This document shows positions 24,240 to 36,029 of a stretch of 64,000 nt of DNA, piece after piece. Source of the DNA: Blumeriella jaapii (taxonomy: Eukaryota; Ascomycota; Leotiomycetes; Helotiales; Drepanopezizaceae). The stretch's first letter is position 1. Each line of letters begins with the position of its first letter. The translations under genes and the position numbers were made by a program. Location: contig VWND01000029.1 of the NCBI GenBank assembly GCA_009599575.1, forward strand, positions 62,001 through 126,000, given 5' to 3'. The notes below the pieces were generated by a model. That model saw nothing but the letters and a program-made list of their open reading frames with translations, was not told the origin of the DNA and made no database searches.

Positions 24240-25550
24240 CTTAGCGCTGAAAGCGTTTAGTTAAGACTTTTGCAAAATCAACTGAAAAAAGCGTAAAAGC
24301 GTGAACGACAACTTTTGAAGACTATACGACTGCGACAGACCCTTTAATCAGAGCGTTTGTTAGAATTTATCGAACGTGCTTCTGTCAGTCGCGAATCTGC
24401 TGCTTTTCCTTTTTCTCGCAACGTTTTATTTTAATTAACAAACGCTGCAGACCAATCTTTACGCTTTTCGCGAATTCTTTTTGAATCTTTCTATAACGGC
24501 CAAGATTTTAGCGCGCCTTTTGAACGCTATGATTTCTATTTATCTGCTGACTTTCGACTAGCTCGTATAAAGCGCGTTCCGAACTTTGAGTTTAAGTTAA
24601 ATAATGGTGAAAATTACAAAGCACGCCATTAGAAGACTAGAGTTTTCGATAACTTCGAATTTTACTACGATTATTTCGCTAATAATCGATTTCGCAAAAA
24701 TTATATATTCGATCAGACCGAAAGCGTAGCAAAAGAGTTTCTGATTCCGCGTATTTTGGACCGTTCCGATTTTATATTTTTCGAAGAATTAATAAAAAAG
24801 ATCGCCGATTTCCTGGCCGATTTTTTAGACGTTCAAAAAGCGGAAGACGAGTTCAAGATGCTTGCAATAAGTACGCACGACGACTTTTGGCGGTTTTATC
24901 TGCGATTTTCCACTTTCGCAGCGAACGTTCAAATAAAAACCGATAAACAGCTTCGAAACGCTTTTCGCGATAAAATACTAAAGCGTTTACGAGAAAAGCT
25001 GCATTTGAAATAGACGCGTATAACGACTTTTAAGAATTGGCTTATCGCCGTTCGTTAAGAAAAACAAGGTCAATTGGCTAAACGAATTTTATACGCGAAT
25101 CGCTTTTCAATCAAATCTATTATTTATTAAGATGGTAGGTTCTTAACCAAAGCGTATTACGAGTCAAATCGTATGTACGAAAGTCGTTCAAATGCTTCAC
25201 AGATTTCTTTTCAGCTTTTTGTTTTTTCTTTTTTTCCACGCCAGAACGCTCTTCCTGGCGTTTTTCCTTTTCGATCGGACCAACGATAACGCTCGTTTTT
25301 TATTTTATATTAAAAAATTCAAAAGGGCTAATTTGCACGATTTTTTACGAGCCGACCTTCGGTTCCATTCAAAAGCCCTCCCAAGCTAATAAATATAAAC
25401 GAGATCGAGCCGGCCGAAGATTCGCTTTTTAATAATAGTAGTAAAGACGAAAACCTTTTTCTAAACGACTTTAAAACGCATATAAAAAAGTCGAAGGCTC
25501 TTCCGCCAGTCGAGGAAACGCCCAGGCCTAAGCAAAACCTTTTTTTTAAG
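24240..25550 (+). pseudogene. gag: A gag remnant
   Basis: The best-preserved gag of the family. The frame at 24756-25013 reads DRSDFIFFEELIKKIADFLA... and FRDKILKRLREKLHL, i.e. a Phe/Trp-containing helical gag core ending in an Arg/Leu helix. The upstream part (from about 24310) is continuous after allowing for Trp/Gln stops (ARIKRVPNFEFKLNNGENYK). The frame at 25192-25389 is Phe-rich, with a tail NLHDFLRADLRF that recurs in B, D and F. No clear zinc knuckle is visible. Neighbouring protease overlaps or abuts the 3' end. Confidence 0.7.
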
Positions 25551-25554
25551 CGTA

Positions 25555-28500
25555 TTGCGCGATATGCGTTACTTCGACGTTCGAAAGCTTTTTGGTGGCG
25601 ATTTATTAATAATCTCCGTTACATTTATTAAAAATGGTCTTTCGTACAAAATGAAAGCGCTCGCCGATTTTGAAGCGAACGGTTATGCGTTGATCGATTC
25701 GGCGCTGATCAAATTCTTTTTTTTTTTTTTAAAACTTTTGATTTAACCTTTTCCGGCTTTTTTTCCTGTAAAAAAATATAATAAAACTCGTAGCTATTTA
25801 ATTATACATTTTACGCTTTTCAATCTTATTATTAATAATCGAATATAATCGTTTACTTTTTTTTTAATTATTAATTTCGGAAATTATAGTATGATTCTAA
25901 AAAAAGCTTGATTGGCCGAACATCAAGTTTTATTAAACTGTAATAAACGCAAGCTTTATTGGCCGAAGTTTTACCCCCCCACAGTCTTTTACGCTCGTTA
26001 TATTAAAATCTTTTATTTGCATTTCCGAAAGATTTAATTTCGCCACTAAAACGACGCTGTAAAACGTAACAAAAATCTTGATTAATTGTGGCAGATCTAC
26101 GACGCTATACGGAGCGCGAAAAGGTCGAATTTTACTCGCGGTGCCAATTTCGATGGCGACGCTAGTAGAATAATACAAAAAATTACATTATTTTTCCAGG
26201 CTAACGATCTTTTTTTTATTATTTCTTTTTTTTTTCTTTTCTTTTCGTTAAAACAGCTTTTTCGTTTTACGAAAAACAATTATATTAAAAACCGAAAAAA
26301 AGCTTTCGCCGCGATAGCCTTTTAGTTTAATATAATCGATAATTTAAATAAGCCATCTTCTGAACCTTTCAAACGATCAGTTCGAAAACGAATTTTTTAA
26401 TTTACTGCTTATCCAATTTTCATTTGCCAAATTATTGCATACGTTTTTAAGCTGATTTTCAGAAAAAAAGCAGTTGAAATGTTTTCAACCTTTTTGTACG
26501 AAATCGACAGAATATTAAACGACTTTACGTATAATATTTTTTTTAAAACCCAATCTTATAGTTTTTTCGAACGTTTCAAAACCAATGAAATATCGATTTC
26601 GACTTTTTCAACCAGCTTAGCAAAGCTAATTTCGAATAAACCTTTTTTCGAATTTCTTCCCCCGGAATACAAAAACCTCGAATACGTGTTTTCTAAGGCC
26701 GCCAATAACGAGCTAGCTTTTTACCGGCCCTACGATTATAAAATCGAGCTTATTATAAATGAAAAAAAGCTGAAATATATTTTTTTGTATAAAATGTCGA
26801 TTTTAAAGCTCGAGATTGTCAAAACCTATTTGCAAAATAATTTTGACAAAAGTTTTATCGAACTTTTCACCGCTTTTTTCGCTGTTTTAATGCTTTTCGC
26901 CAAAAAACCCGACGGTTTATTACGTTTTTATATCGATTATCGAATTTTTAATAACGTTATTCGTAAGAATCGCTATTTTTTTCTTTTTATCGATAAAACT
27001 TTTGTTCGTTTTTCGGAAGCACGAATTTTTACGAAGCTCGATATTCGTTAAGCTTTTTACAAAATTCGAATAAACCTCGCTAATGAAAAACTGACAACGT
27101 TTCGTACGCGTTACGGCGCCTATAAATACAAAATGCTACCTTTTGGCCTTATTAATAAATCCGCAATTTACCAACGTTATATGAACGACGTTTTTTTCGA
27201 TTATTTAAACGATTTTTGTATTGCATACCTAGATAACATTTTTATTTATTCGTCCGACTTTTTAAAACACGTTATATACGTTCGCAAAATACTCTAAAGG
27301 CTCGCTAACGTTGAATTACAGGCCGATATTCGAAAGTTTGAATTCAACGTTACTCGGACCCGTTATTTAAGCTTTATTATTTCGATTGAAAACCTAGAAG
27401 TAAATCCAGAAAAGATTTCCGTGGTCGCTTATTAGAAGTCTTTTACTATTGTAAAAGATGTACAAAGCTTTTTTGGTTTTTGTAATTTCTACCGACGTTT
27501 TATTCGAAACTACGGTATAATTGCAAAGCTTTTGGTTTATTTGACTAAAGCTAACGTTTTTTTTAATTTTATTTCTGAATGTCAGAAGAGTTTCGACCTT
27601 TTTATACTAGCCTTTATTACTGCACCAGTTTTATAATATTATAAGCAAAACCTTTTTTATATATTAAAAACTGACGCTTCCGACGGCGTAGTAGCTTTTA
27701 TGCTTTCGCAATTCCATAACGACGACTGGCTTTCAGTCGCTTATTTTAGCAAAACCATAGCTTTCGCAGAGCTAAACTACGTCGTATACGACAAAAAAAT
27801 GCTCGCAATCGTAAAATCTTTGGGCAATTTTCGTGCTAAACTAGTTGGTTTAATTTATCAAATCAAAATAATTACTAATTATAAATTTTAAAGTATTTTA
27901 TAACTTTTAAACTTTTAAACGCTCGATAAGCACGCTGGGCCGAGCTTTTTGCCGATTATAATTTTTTTATTACGTATAAACCAAATAAATACAATTTTCT
28001 GGCTGACGTATTAATACGTCGTACGAGCGAACTCGACCGCTAAAATTTTTTTAAACGCATTTAGCGCCTGCAAACCCTTTTTCGAGCCGATCAGATCGAT
28101 TACCGCCTTTTAACTGAAAAACTTCGATTTTCCACGGCTTCCGAAACAGCTGTTTTTATCGTTGAAATAGCTGATTTCTTTTTCGCATTTCGTATCGTTG
28201 ACCAGCTTTTCTACGCTAATCGCATAGCTAGCAGCCTGATGGTCTTTCGAAAAGAAGCTATACGAGACGCTACGAAAGGGAACGACGATAATAATATTTC
28301 GTATATATTTAAACGCGATCTGCTGTTATATTACGGTCGCCTGATAGTACCAGACGTCGATTATTTTCGTTTGGCCTTTGTACGAAAAGTGCACGACCAG
28401 ATTTTTACCGCTTATCTCAGCGCTCGTAAGATTACGCAATTGCTTTCGGACTAATATTATTAGCGAGGTATAACAGCCTTCGTAAAATAATACTATCGCA

Positions 28501-29745
28501 ACTGCCACGCTTATCGAAAAAGTTTTATTTTAAAAAATAAACGCTCCGGCTTTTTTCAGTCTTTTTCTGTTTTTGACCACTTTTAGAAGCATGTTATAAT
28601 AAACTTTTGCAGTTTTAACAAAAACAAATACGGTTACGATAACGTGTTCGTAATAATAAATCGCTTTTCTAAGCAGGCTATTTCGATCTTTTGCTATAAA
28701 AATATCGACGCTCGAAGCTTCGTTAAATTGTATATATTTCACGTGTATAAGTATTTCGGCCTTTTAAAAAGTATTATTAGCGATCGTGGCCTTTAGTATT
28801 AATTTATTTTCTGGTTTAAATTAAATAAAATATTCGGTACGCAACTGAAGCTTTCGATAGCCGCTTATTCTAAAACCGATGGTCAGACCGAAATTTACAA
28901 CTAATATCTGCAAAAACGCTTTCGACCTTTCGTAAGCTTTTATTAAAACGATTGAAGCGAATTTCTTCCAATAATAAATTTCGCCCAAATGGTCCTTTTT
29001 TACGAGAGTCTAGATGGCCTTTCACCTTTTGAAATTGTACACGGTTATACTCCCTACACCAACTGGAACTGGAAGCTCGATATTTCCTTTTTCCCCTCCC
29101 CCAACCTTTTATATAAGCTAAACGCAGACGAAGCTCGTGCGTACGCTCGCCGCTATTACGACGCCTGGAACCTCGCCAAATCGCATTTTTAACAAGCCTA
29201 TAACAAAATAAAAAGAAGTGCGAATAAGTCTCGCCGCGCGATCGATTTTGACGTCGGCGATTACGTATGGCTCGATATACGTTTATTTCCGACCTCCCGG
29301 CCCTTCCGCAAGCTCGACAATCTTATAAACGGCCTTTTCAAAGTTATAGCCAAAATTTTCGATAACGCTTTTAAGCTAGACCTTTTTAGTACTATAAACG
29401 TACACCCAGTTTTTTACGCTAATCGACTGCGTAAAGCAGCTGACGACGCGCTTTCAGATCAGATTAACTCAGCCTTTGAATTTATTAATATAATTGATAA
29501 GCTTAAATACGAAGTCGAAAAATTAATCGCTTATCGAATACAGCGAAAGACCTTTTAGTACAAAGCTTTTTGAATAGGCTTAAATAAAAATCTCACGTAG
29601 TATTCCGCGTTTGATTTTATATATGTTTTTTTAAAAATGCGCGACTTTTATTTGACGCATAAAAAGCTTTCCGGTCCTTCTGCAAAACTTATAAACTGGC
29701 TAAAAGCGTATTCCGAAGGTTTAAATTCGTACGATTATTTGAATA
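25555..29745 (+). pseudogene. pol: A pol remnant (protease to chromodomain)
   Basis: Protease: frame 25555-25746 with KALADFEANGYALID for A-L-A-D-S-G-A-N. RT: frame 26479-27051 and beyond, with FAKKPDGLLRFYIDYR and EARIFTKLDIR; the catalytic box reads IAYLDNIFIYS near 27225 (second Asp lost). RNase H: 27650-27890 (LKTDASDGVVAFML, YFSKTIAFAELNYVVYDKK). Integrase: zinc domain 28350-28510 (KVHDQIFTAYLSARKITQLL, then RNCHA), core to about 29000 (ISDRG, AYSKTDGQTEIY). Chromodomain-like end 29490-29745 (EVEKLIAYRIQRKTF, then SFPVLLQNL and a mutated W-Y-P-A-S-D-F region). Integrase residues Asp and Glu in SDRG and QTE survive. Confidence 0.88.
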
Positions 29746-29779
29746 GCGACGTATCAATAAATAAAAGCTCGAGGACGCG

Positions 29780-29801
29780 TTTTTTTCGGACGGAAGGATA
29801 G
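29780..29801 (+). promoter_or_regulatory. Polypurine tract of A
   Basis: The bases cggacggaaggatag lie against the 3' LTR. D has cggacgaaggggtag at the same place and B and K the equivalent on the other strand, so this is the plus-strand primer of the family. Confidence 0.65.
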
Positions 29802-30065
29802 TATAACGACTCACTCGTTTGCCCCTCGCGTCACCCCAGCAACTACGTATAATTGCAAGCTTTCTGGTCTCTTGGTGGGTCTCCCATCAATTGTAGAAAC
29901 TATTATATATATAAGGCTCTCTTCTTTTAGCAATTTCTGCCTTTTGCAATTATTGATTCTAAGTGAATATTTTTGTTACAGAACCAAAGGCTCGTTTCTC
30001 ATACCATATGAACACGGCGACCAGTTGACTGATCTCCCAGCCCTCCGACTGATTAGATCGTCACA
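29802..30065 (+). repeat. 3' LTR of A
   Basis: 264 bp, markedly less mutated in its right half than the 5' LTR, ending in an intact GATCGTCACA. The start TGTGACGAC has become TATAACGAC. Confidence 0.92.
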
Positions 30066-30070
30066 TTTCG

Positions 30071-30330
30071 GGCTTTTTTTGCTAATTTACGACGCTATCG
30101 GCAGCGGTCGCGAATTATATTTACATTTTGCGACGTATTTAAAACTATCGGTCTGCTTCGTCGAACTGATTAATAATAGCCGACGTTGCAATAATAAATA
30201 TTCGCGCTTCGTATTTTAAAGCGAAAAAAAAAAAGCGAATGCTAAAAATATTCGCTTATTTTTTTTTAAAAAATATAAATTTAATTAAAACGGTAAGATT
30301 GCGTTTATAAAACGAATATATAATTCGTCG
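30071..30330 (-). other. Probable LINE upstream piece beyond element A
   Basis: Because A is flanked by a target duplication, this sequence was contiguous with 23651 before insertion and so belongs to whatever hosted A, most simply the 5' part of the Tad1-like LINE. A - strand frame (LAKKARNEAR) runs across the junction when A is removed. No domain is visible, and I cannot place the LINE's 5' end. Confidence 0.45.
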
Positions 30331-31452
30331 TAATCGTGGTCGTGGTCGTCGAACGACCGAAAGAAAATAAAAAAAATTATTTCGCGAACTGCACGGCGAA
30401 CGCGACGAATTTTCGAGCTGATTTTTCGAAATTCGAAAAAAAACGAGTTTCCCGAATCGAATGCAATAAATTTAGTGATTGTTGCGAACAAAAAGTAAAA
30501 TCCGTATATGTTGTGAAGGATATGTATACGGCAGCGGCGATAGCAGCATCGAAACGATTTATAAAATCGTTAAGGCTTGCGAAAAAAAAGTTTGCGCTTC
30601 GATAGCGCGTGCGGCAGGAATTTATAGCTAATTAAAAGCGAGTTCGAATAAAAATTTAGGAGATTTATAAAAAAGTATTAAATATGCGAAGCTTTGCAGC
30701 GGTTGCATTTTACGCTAAAAAGCTCGAAAACGCAAAAGGGTAAAAAGGCCGCTGTAATGCTTTCGCGTAAGATTAAGCGTGCATACCGAAAGCAAATAAA
30801 AGTTAAGGGTATTTTAAAAGTTCGCGGCGAACGCGGCGAGAAGCAGTTAATTAAAATAAAAGAAAGCTGATAAGAAAATAAAAATAAAAAAAAAGAAAAA
30901 GAAGTCGAGCAGAAAGATTGCGGCCATTTTAAGAAAAAAGGTTTTTTTAAATTAAAATGCGAGCGTTACCGAAAACAAAAAAAACAAAACAGCAGAATAG
31001 CTATAATTCACGACCGAAAGCGAAAAAAACCGTACGTTATTTCGAAGGCGTAACGTACGTTATATACGGAAGCATACGCATAAAAAAATCAATCGCTTTT
31101 AGGAACTAAAAGTTTAGAAAAAGAAGTAATATCAGAAATTAATATTATATATATAAGTCAGATGATTCGCCAAGATCTTTTGCTTTTTACTAATTTTCGA
31201 ATAGTATTTTCTGCGGATAGGCCGTAGGGGCCGGATAATATTATAAAGGCTGAAGATAATATTTAAATAAAACATTTTATAGGAATAATTGCTAAAAAAT
31301 CAATTATTAAAATTATATTAAAAAGGATTGAAAAAAGGTCGGGATAAAGGCTGGAAAAGCATATTAAATAGGATTCGCTTGGTTTTCTGGAAAATACTTT
31401 TCTCGAGGGTTCCACCTTTTCTTTTGTATTTATACACGCCTTCTACTAGAAA
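30331..31452 (+). other. Unassigned purine-rich stretch, possible transposase tail
   Basis: The + strand is rich in AAG/GAA. A frame from about 30690 to 31020 is open apart from a few stops: KKAAVMLSRKIKRAYRKQIK, then a Lys/Glu-rich run, then DCGHFKKKGFFKLKCERYR. The last piece resembles a decayed C-x2-C-x4-H-x4-C knuckle such as ends many fungal pogo/Fot1 transposases or gag proteins, but the second Cys and the His are not explained by RIP. An inverted repeat (cgtacgttat ... gtaacgtacg) lies near 31034. The frame at 30336-30605 is basic and unrecognised. I assign no function. Confidence 0.3.
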
Positions 31453-31468
31453 TGTAAAAGGTAGAAAT
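31453..31468 (-). repeat. H LTR, left scrap
   Basis: The bases TGTAAAAGGTAGAAAT continue, after removal of B and one GAAAT, into 37930-38248. In sense (-) orientation this is the LTR end ...CTACCTTTTACA. Confidence 0.5.
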
Positions 31469-31762
31469 TGTGACGATCTAATCAGTCGGAGGGCTGGGAG
31501 ATCAGTCAACTGGTCGCCGTGTTCATATGGTATGAAACGAGCCTTTGGTTTTGTAATAAAAATATTCACTTAGAATTAACAACTGCAAAAGGCAGAGGTT
31601 GCTAAGGAGAAAGAGCTTTATATATATGATAGTTTCCATAGTTGATAGGGAGATTCATCAGAAGATCAGGGAGCTTGCAGCTATACGTAGTTGCTGGGAA
31701 GCTTGCAGCTATACGTAGTTGCTGGGATGATACGAAAGGTGGCAACAGAATGAATCGTTATA
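31469..31762 (-). repeat. 3' LTR of B
   Basis: 294 bp. It differs from the A/D type by a tandem duplication of a 28-bp unit (agcttgcagctatacgtagt...), seen at about 31673-31728. The frames at 31318-31569 and 31642-31875 lie in or across it and are not genes. Confidence 0.92.
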
Positions 31763-31785
31763 CTATTTTTCCGTCCGAAAAAAGC
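31763..31785 (-). promoter_or_regulatory. Polypurine tract of B
   Basis: In sense orientation the bases CGGACGGAAAAATAG abut the 3' LTR, the mutated form of CGGACGGAAGGGGTAG found in the family. Confidence 0.6.
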
Positions 31786-31799
31786 GCGCTTTCGAGCTT

Positions 31800-34700
31800 T
31801 TATTTATTAGTACGTTATTATCCAAATGATCGTACGAGTCCAAACCTTCGGAATATGCTTTCAGCCAGTCTATAAGTTTTGCAGAAAGACCGGGAAGCTT
31901 TTTATGCGCCAAATGAAAATCGCGCACTTTCAGAGGAGCGTATATAAAATCAGACGCGGGGTACCATGTAAGATTTTTATTTAAGCCTATCCAAAAAGCT
32001 TTGTATTAAAGGGTTTTTCGCTGCATTCGACAGGCGATTAATTTTTCGATTTCGTATTTAAGCTTATCAATTATATTAATAGATTCAGGGGCTGGGTTAA
32101 CCTGATTTGGAAGCGCGTCGTTAGCTGTTTTACGCAGTCGACTAGCGTGAAAAACTGGATGTACGTTTATAATACTAGAAAGGTTTAGCTTAAAAGCGTT
32201 GTCGAAAATTTTGGCTACAATTTTGAAAGGGTCGTTTGTAGGATTGTCGAGCTTGCGGGAGAGCCGGAAGGTCGGAAATGGGCGCATATCGAATTATACG
32301 TAGTCGCTAACGTTAAAATCGTTCGCGCGGCGAAATCTATTCGTACTTTTTTTTATTTTGTCGTGGACTTATTAAAGGTGCGATTTGGCGAGGTTCCAAG
32401 CGTCGTAATGGCGGCGAGCGTACGCACGAGCTTCGTTTGCGTTTAGTTTGTGTAAAGGGTTGGGGGAGGGGGAAGTATCGAGCTTCCAGTTTCAATTGGT
32501 GTAAGAAATATAATCGTGTACAATTTTAAAAGGTGAAAGGCCATTTAGACTTTCGTGAGGAAGGATTATTTGGGCGAAATCCATTATTAAAAGAAATTCG
32601 CTTTAATCGTTTTAATAAAAGTTTACGAAGGGTCGAAAGCGTTTTTATAGATATTAGTTGTAAATTTCGGTTTGACCGTCGGTTTTAAAATAAGCGGCTG
32701 TCGAAAGCTTTAATTGCGTACCGAGTATTTTGTTTAATTCAGACCAAAAAATAAACTAATATTAGAAGCCACGATCGCTAATAATATTTTTTGAAAGGCC
32801 AAAATACTTGTATACGTGGAATATATATAGTTTGACGAGGCTTCGAGCGTCGATATTTTTATGACAGAAGATCGAAATAGCTTGTTTGGAAAAGCGATTT
32901 ATTATTACGAATATGTTATCGTAATCGTGTTTGTTTTTATTAAAGCTGTAAAAATTTATTATAACGTATTCCTAAAGATGGTCAGGAACAGGAAAAAACT
33001 GAAAAAAGCCGGGGCGTTTATTTTTTGAAACAGAATTTCTTCGATAAGCGTGGCAGTTGCGATAATATTGTTTTACGAAAGCTGTTATATTTCGTTAATA
33101 GTATTAGTTCGAAAGTAATTGCGTAGTTTTGCGAGCGCTGGAATGAGCGGTGGAAATCTGGTCGTGTATTTTTCGTATAAAAGCTAAACGAAAATAATCG
33201 ACGTCTGGTATTATTAAGCGACCGTAATATAGCAGTAGATCGCGTTTAAATATATACGAAATATTGTTATTGTTTTTTTTCGTAGCGTTTCGTACAGCTT
33301 TTTTTCGGAGGGCCATCAGGCTGCTAGCTATACGATTAGCGTGGAAAAGCTGGTCGACGATACGGAATGCGGATGAAAAATCAGTTATTTTAACGATAAA
33401 AACAGCTGTTTCGAAGGCCGTGGACGGTCGAAGTTTTTTAATTAAAAAGCGGTGATCGATTTAATCGGCTCGAAAAAGTATTTGCAGGCGCTGGATGCGT
33501 TTAAAAGAGTTTTGGCGGTCGAGTTCGTTCGTACGACGTGTCAGTGCGTCAGCCAAAAGGTTGTGTTTATTTGGTTTGTACGTAATGAAAAAGTTGTAGT
33601 CGGCGAGAAATTCGGCTCAGCGTGCTTATCGAGCGTTTAAGGGTTTGGAGGTTATAAAATATTTTAAAGCTTTGTAATTAATGATTATTTTAATTTAATA
33701 AATTAAATTAGCTAGTTTAGCACGAAAGTTGCCTAGAGATTTTACGATTACGAGCATTTTTTTGTCGTATACGACGTAGTTTAATTTTGCGAAGGCTATG
33801 GTTTTGCTGAAGTAGGCGATTGGGAGCTAGTCGTCGCTATGGAATTGCGAAAGCATAAAAGCTATTACGCCGTCGGAAGCGTTAGTTTTTAATATGCAGG
33901 AAAGGTTTTGCCTGTAATATTATAGAATTGGTGCAATAATAAAGGTTAGTATAAAAAGGTCGAAATTCTTTTGACATTTAGAAGTGAAATTAAAAGGAAC
34001 GTTAGCCTTGGTCAAATGAATCAGAGATTTTGCAATTATACCGTAGTTTCGAATAAAACGTCGGTAAAAATTACAAAAACCAAAAAAGCTTTATACACCT
34101 TTTACAGTAGTAGGAGGCTTCCAGTGGGCGATTACGGAAACTTTTTTTAAATCTACTTCTAGGCTTTTAATCGAAATAATAAAACCTAGGTAACGGGTCC
34201 GTGTAACGTTGAATTTAAATTTCCGAATATCGGCCTGTAATTCAGCGTTAACGAGCTTTTAAAATATTTTGCGAACGTATATGGCGTGTTTCAAAAGGTC
34301 GGACGAATAAATAAAAATATTATTCAGGTATATAATGCAAAAATCGTTTAAATAATCGAAAAAAACGTCGTTTATATAGCGTTGGTAAATTGCGGATTTA
34401 TTAATAAAGCTAAAAGATAACATTTTGCATTTATAAGCGCCGTAATACGTACGAAACGTCGTTAGTTTTTTATTAGCGGAATTTATTCGAATTTTGTGAA
34501 AGATTTGACGAATATCGAACTTCGTAAAAATTCGCGCTTTCGAGAAACGAGCAAAAGTTTTATCGATAAAAGGAAAGGGGTAGCGATTTTTACGAGTAAT
34601 ATTATTAAAAGTTCGATAGTCGATACAAAAACGCAATGAACCGTCGGGTTTTTTAGCGAAAAGCATTGGAGCAGCGAAAAAAGCGATAGAAGGTTCGATA

Positions 34701-36005
34701 AAATCTTTATTAAAATTGTTTTGCAAATAAGTTTTGATAATTTCGAGCTTTGGAATCGATATTTTGTATAAAAAAGTGTATTTCAGCTTTTTTTTATTTA
34801 CAATAAGCTCGATTTTATGGTCGTAGGGCCGGTAAGGGGCTAGCTTGTTACTGGCGGCCTTAGAAAACACGTATTCGAGGTTTTTGTACTTCGGGGGAAA
34901 AGATTCGAAGAAAGGTTTATTCGAAATTAGTTTTGCTAAGCTGGTTAAAAAGGTCGAAATCGATATTTTATTGGTTTTGAAACGTTCGAAAAAATTATAA
35001 GATTGGGTTTTGAAGGAAGTATTATACGTAAGGTCGTCTAGTATTTTGTCGATTTCGTATAAGAAAATTGAAAACATTTCAACTGCTTTTTTTCTGGAAA
35101 TCAGCTTAAAAGCGTGTGTAATAATCTGGCAGATAGAAATTGAATAAGCAGTAGGTTAAAGGATTTGTTTTCGAACTGGTCGTTTAAAAGGTTTAAAAAA
35201 TGGTTTGTTTAAATTATCGATTATATTAAACTAAAAGGCTATCGCGGCGAGGGCTTTTTTTCGGTTTTTAATATAATTGTTTTTCGTAGAACGAGGAAGC
35301 TGTTTTGACGAAGAAAGAAAAAAAAAAGAAAAAATAATAGAAGGGAAATCGGCAGCCTGGAAAAATGGTGTAATTTTTTGTATTATTTTATTAGCGTCGC
35401 TATCGAAATTAATACCGCGAATGAAATTCGATTTTTTCGCGTTTCGCACAGCGTCGTAGATTTGTCATAATTGGTTAAAGTTTTTATTACGTTTTATAGC
35501 GTCGTTTTAATAGCGAGATTAAATTTTTCGGAGGTGTAAATAAAAGATTTTAATACAACGAGCGTAAAAGGCTGTGGGAGGATAAGACTTCGGTTAATAA
35601 AGCTTGCGTTTATTATAGTTTAATAGAATTTGGTATTCGGCCAGCCAAGTTTTTTTAAAATCATATTATAATTTCCGAGGTTGATAATTAAAAAAAAAGT
35701 AAACGATTGTATTCGATTGTTAATAATAAAATTGAAAAGCGTAAAATATATAATTAAATGGCCACGAGCTTTATTATACTTTTTTACAAAAAAAGAAGCC
35801 GGGAAAAATTAAATCAAAAGTTTTAAAAAAAAAAAAAAAGATTTGATTAGCGCCGAATCGATTAACGTATAACCGTTCGCTTTAGAATCGGCGAGCGCTT
35901 TTATTTTGTACGAAAAGCTATTTTTAATAAATGTAACGGGAATTATTAGTAAATCGCTATCAAAAAGCTTTCGAACGTTAAAATAACGCATATCGCGCAA
36001 CACGC
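31800..36005 (-). pseudogene. pol: B pol remnant (protease to chromodomain)
   Basis: Protease 35809-36003 (KALADSKANGYTLID). RT frame 34259-35077, 272 residues, with FAKKPDGSLRFCIDYRTFNN, KNRYPFPFIDKTFARFSKAR and IIYLNNIFIYSSD (both catalytic Asp now Asn). RNase H about 33670-33930. Integrase zinc domain about 33100-33240 (IRKIHDQISTAHSSARKTTQ), core 32400-33000, and C-terminal part 32006-32287 (NVHPVFHASRLRKTANDALP). Chromodomain-like end about 31800-32100 (KYEIEKLIACRMQRKTL, then WYPASDFIYAPLK). Pro codons are kept while Ala has gone to Thr and Asp/Gly/Glu to Asn/Ser/Lys, the mark of G>A change in the sense strand. Confidence 0.9.
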
Positions 36006-36029
36006 CTAAAAAAAAGGCTTTGTTTAGGC

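Larger units (their letters stand above)
23652..30065 (+). mobile_element. A: full-length Ty3/gypsy chromovirus (A family)
   Basis: 6.41 kb with 264-bp LTRs (23652-23915 and 29802-30065). LTR ends were TGTGACGA and TCGTCACA, a perfect 8-bp inverted repeat seen unmutated in B. Target duplication CTTCG (23647-23651) versus TTTCG (30066-30070) differs by one C>T change. Gag, protease, RT, RNase H, integrase and a C-terminal chromodomain-like module follow in order on the + strand. Other copies in the window are B, C, D, F and K. It interrupts the LINE. Confidence 0.93.

Noticed and set aside
31318..31875. Small proteins on both strands near 31.3-31.9 kb, and similar ones at 23620, 29872, 37333, 39159 and 45395
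   Set aside because: All run through A-family LTRs or leaders and recur wherever the LTR occurs.
34259..35077. The 272-residue frame as a working reverse transcriptase
   Set aside because: The catalytic box reads YLNN, flanking domains are broken by stops, and the frame is an open stretch of the B pol remnant.
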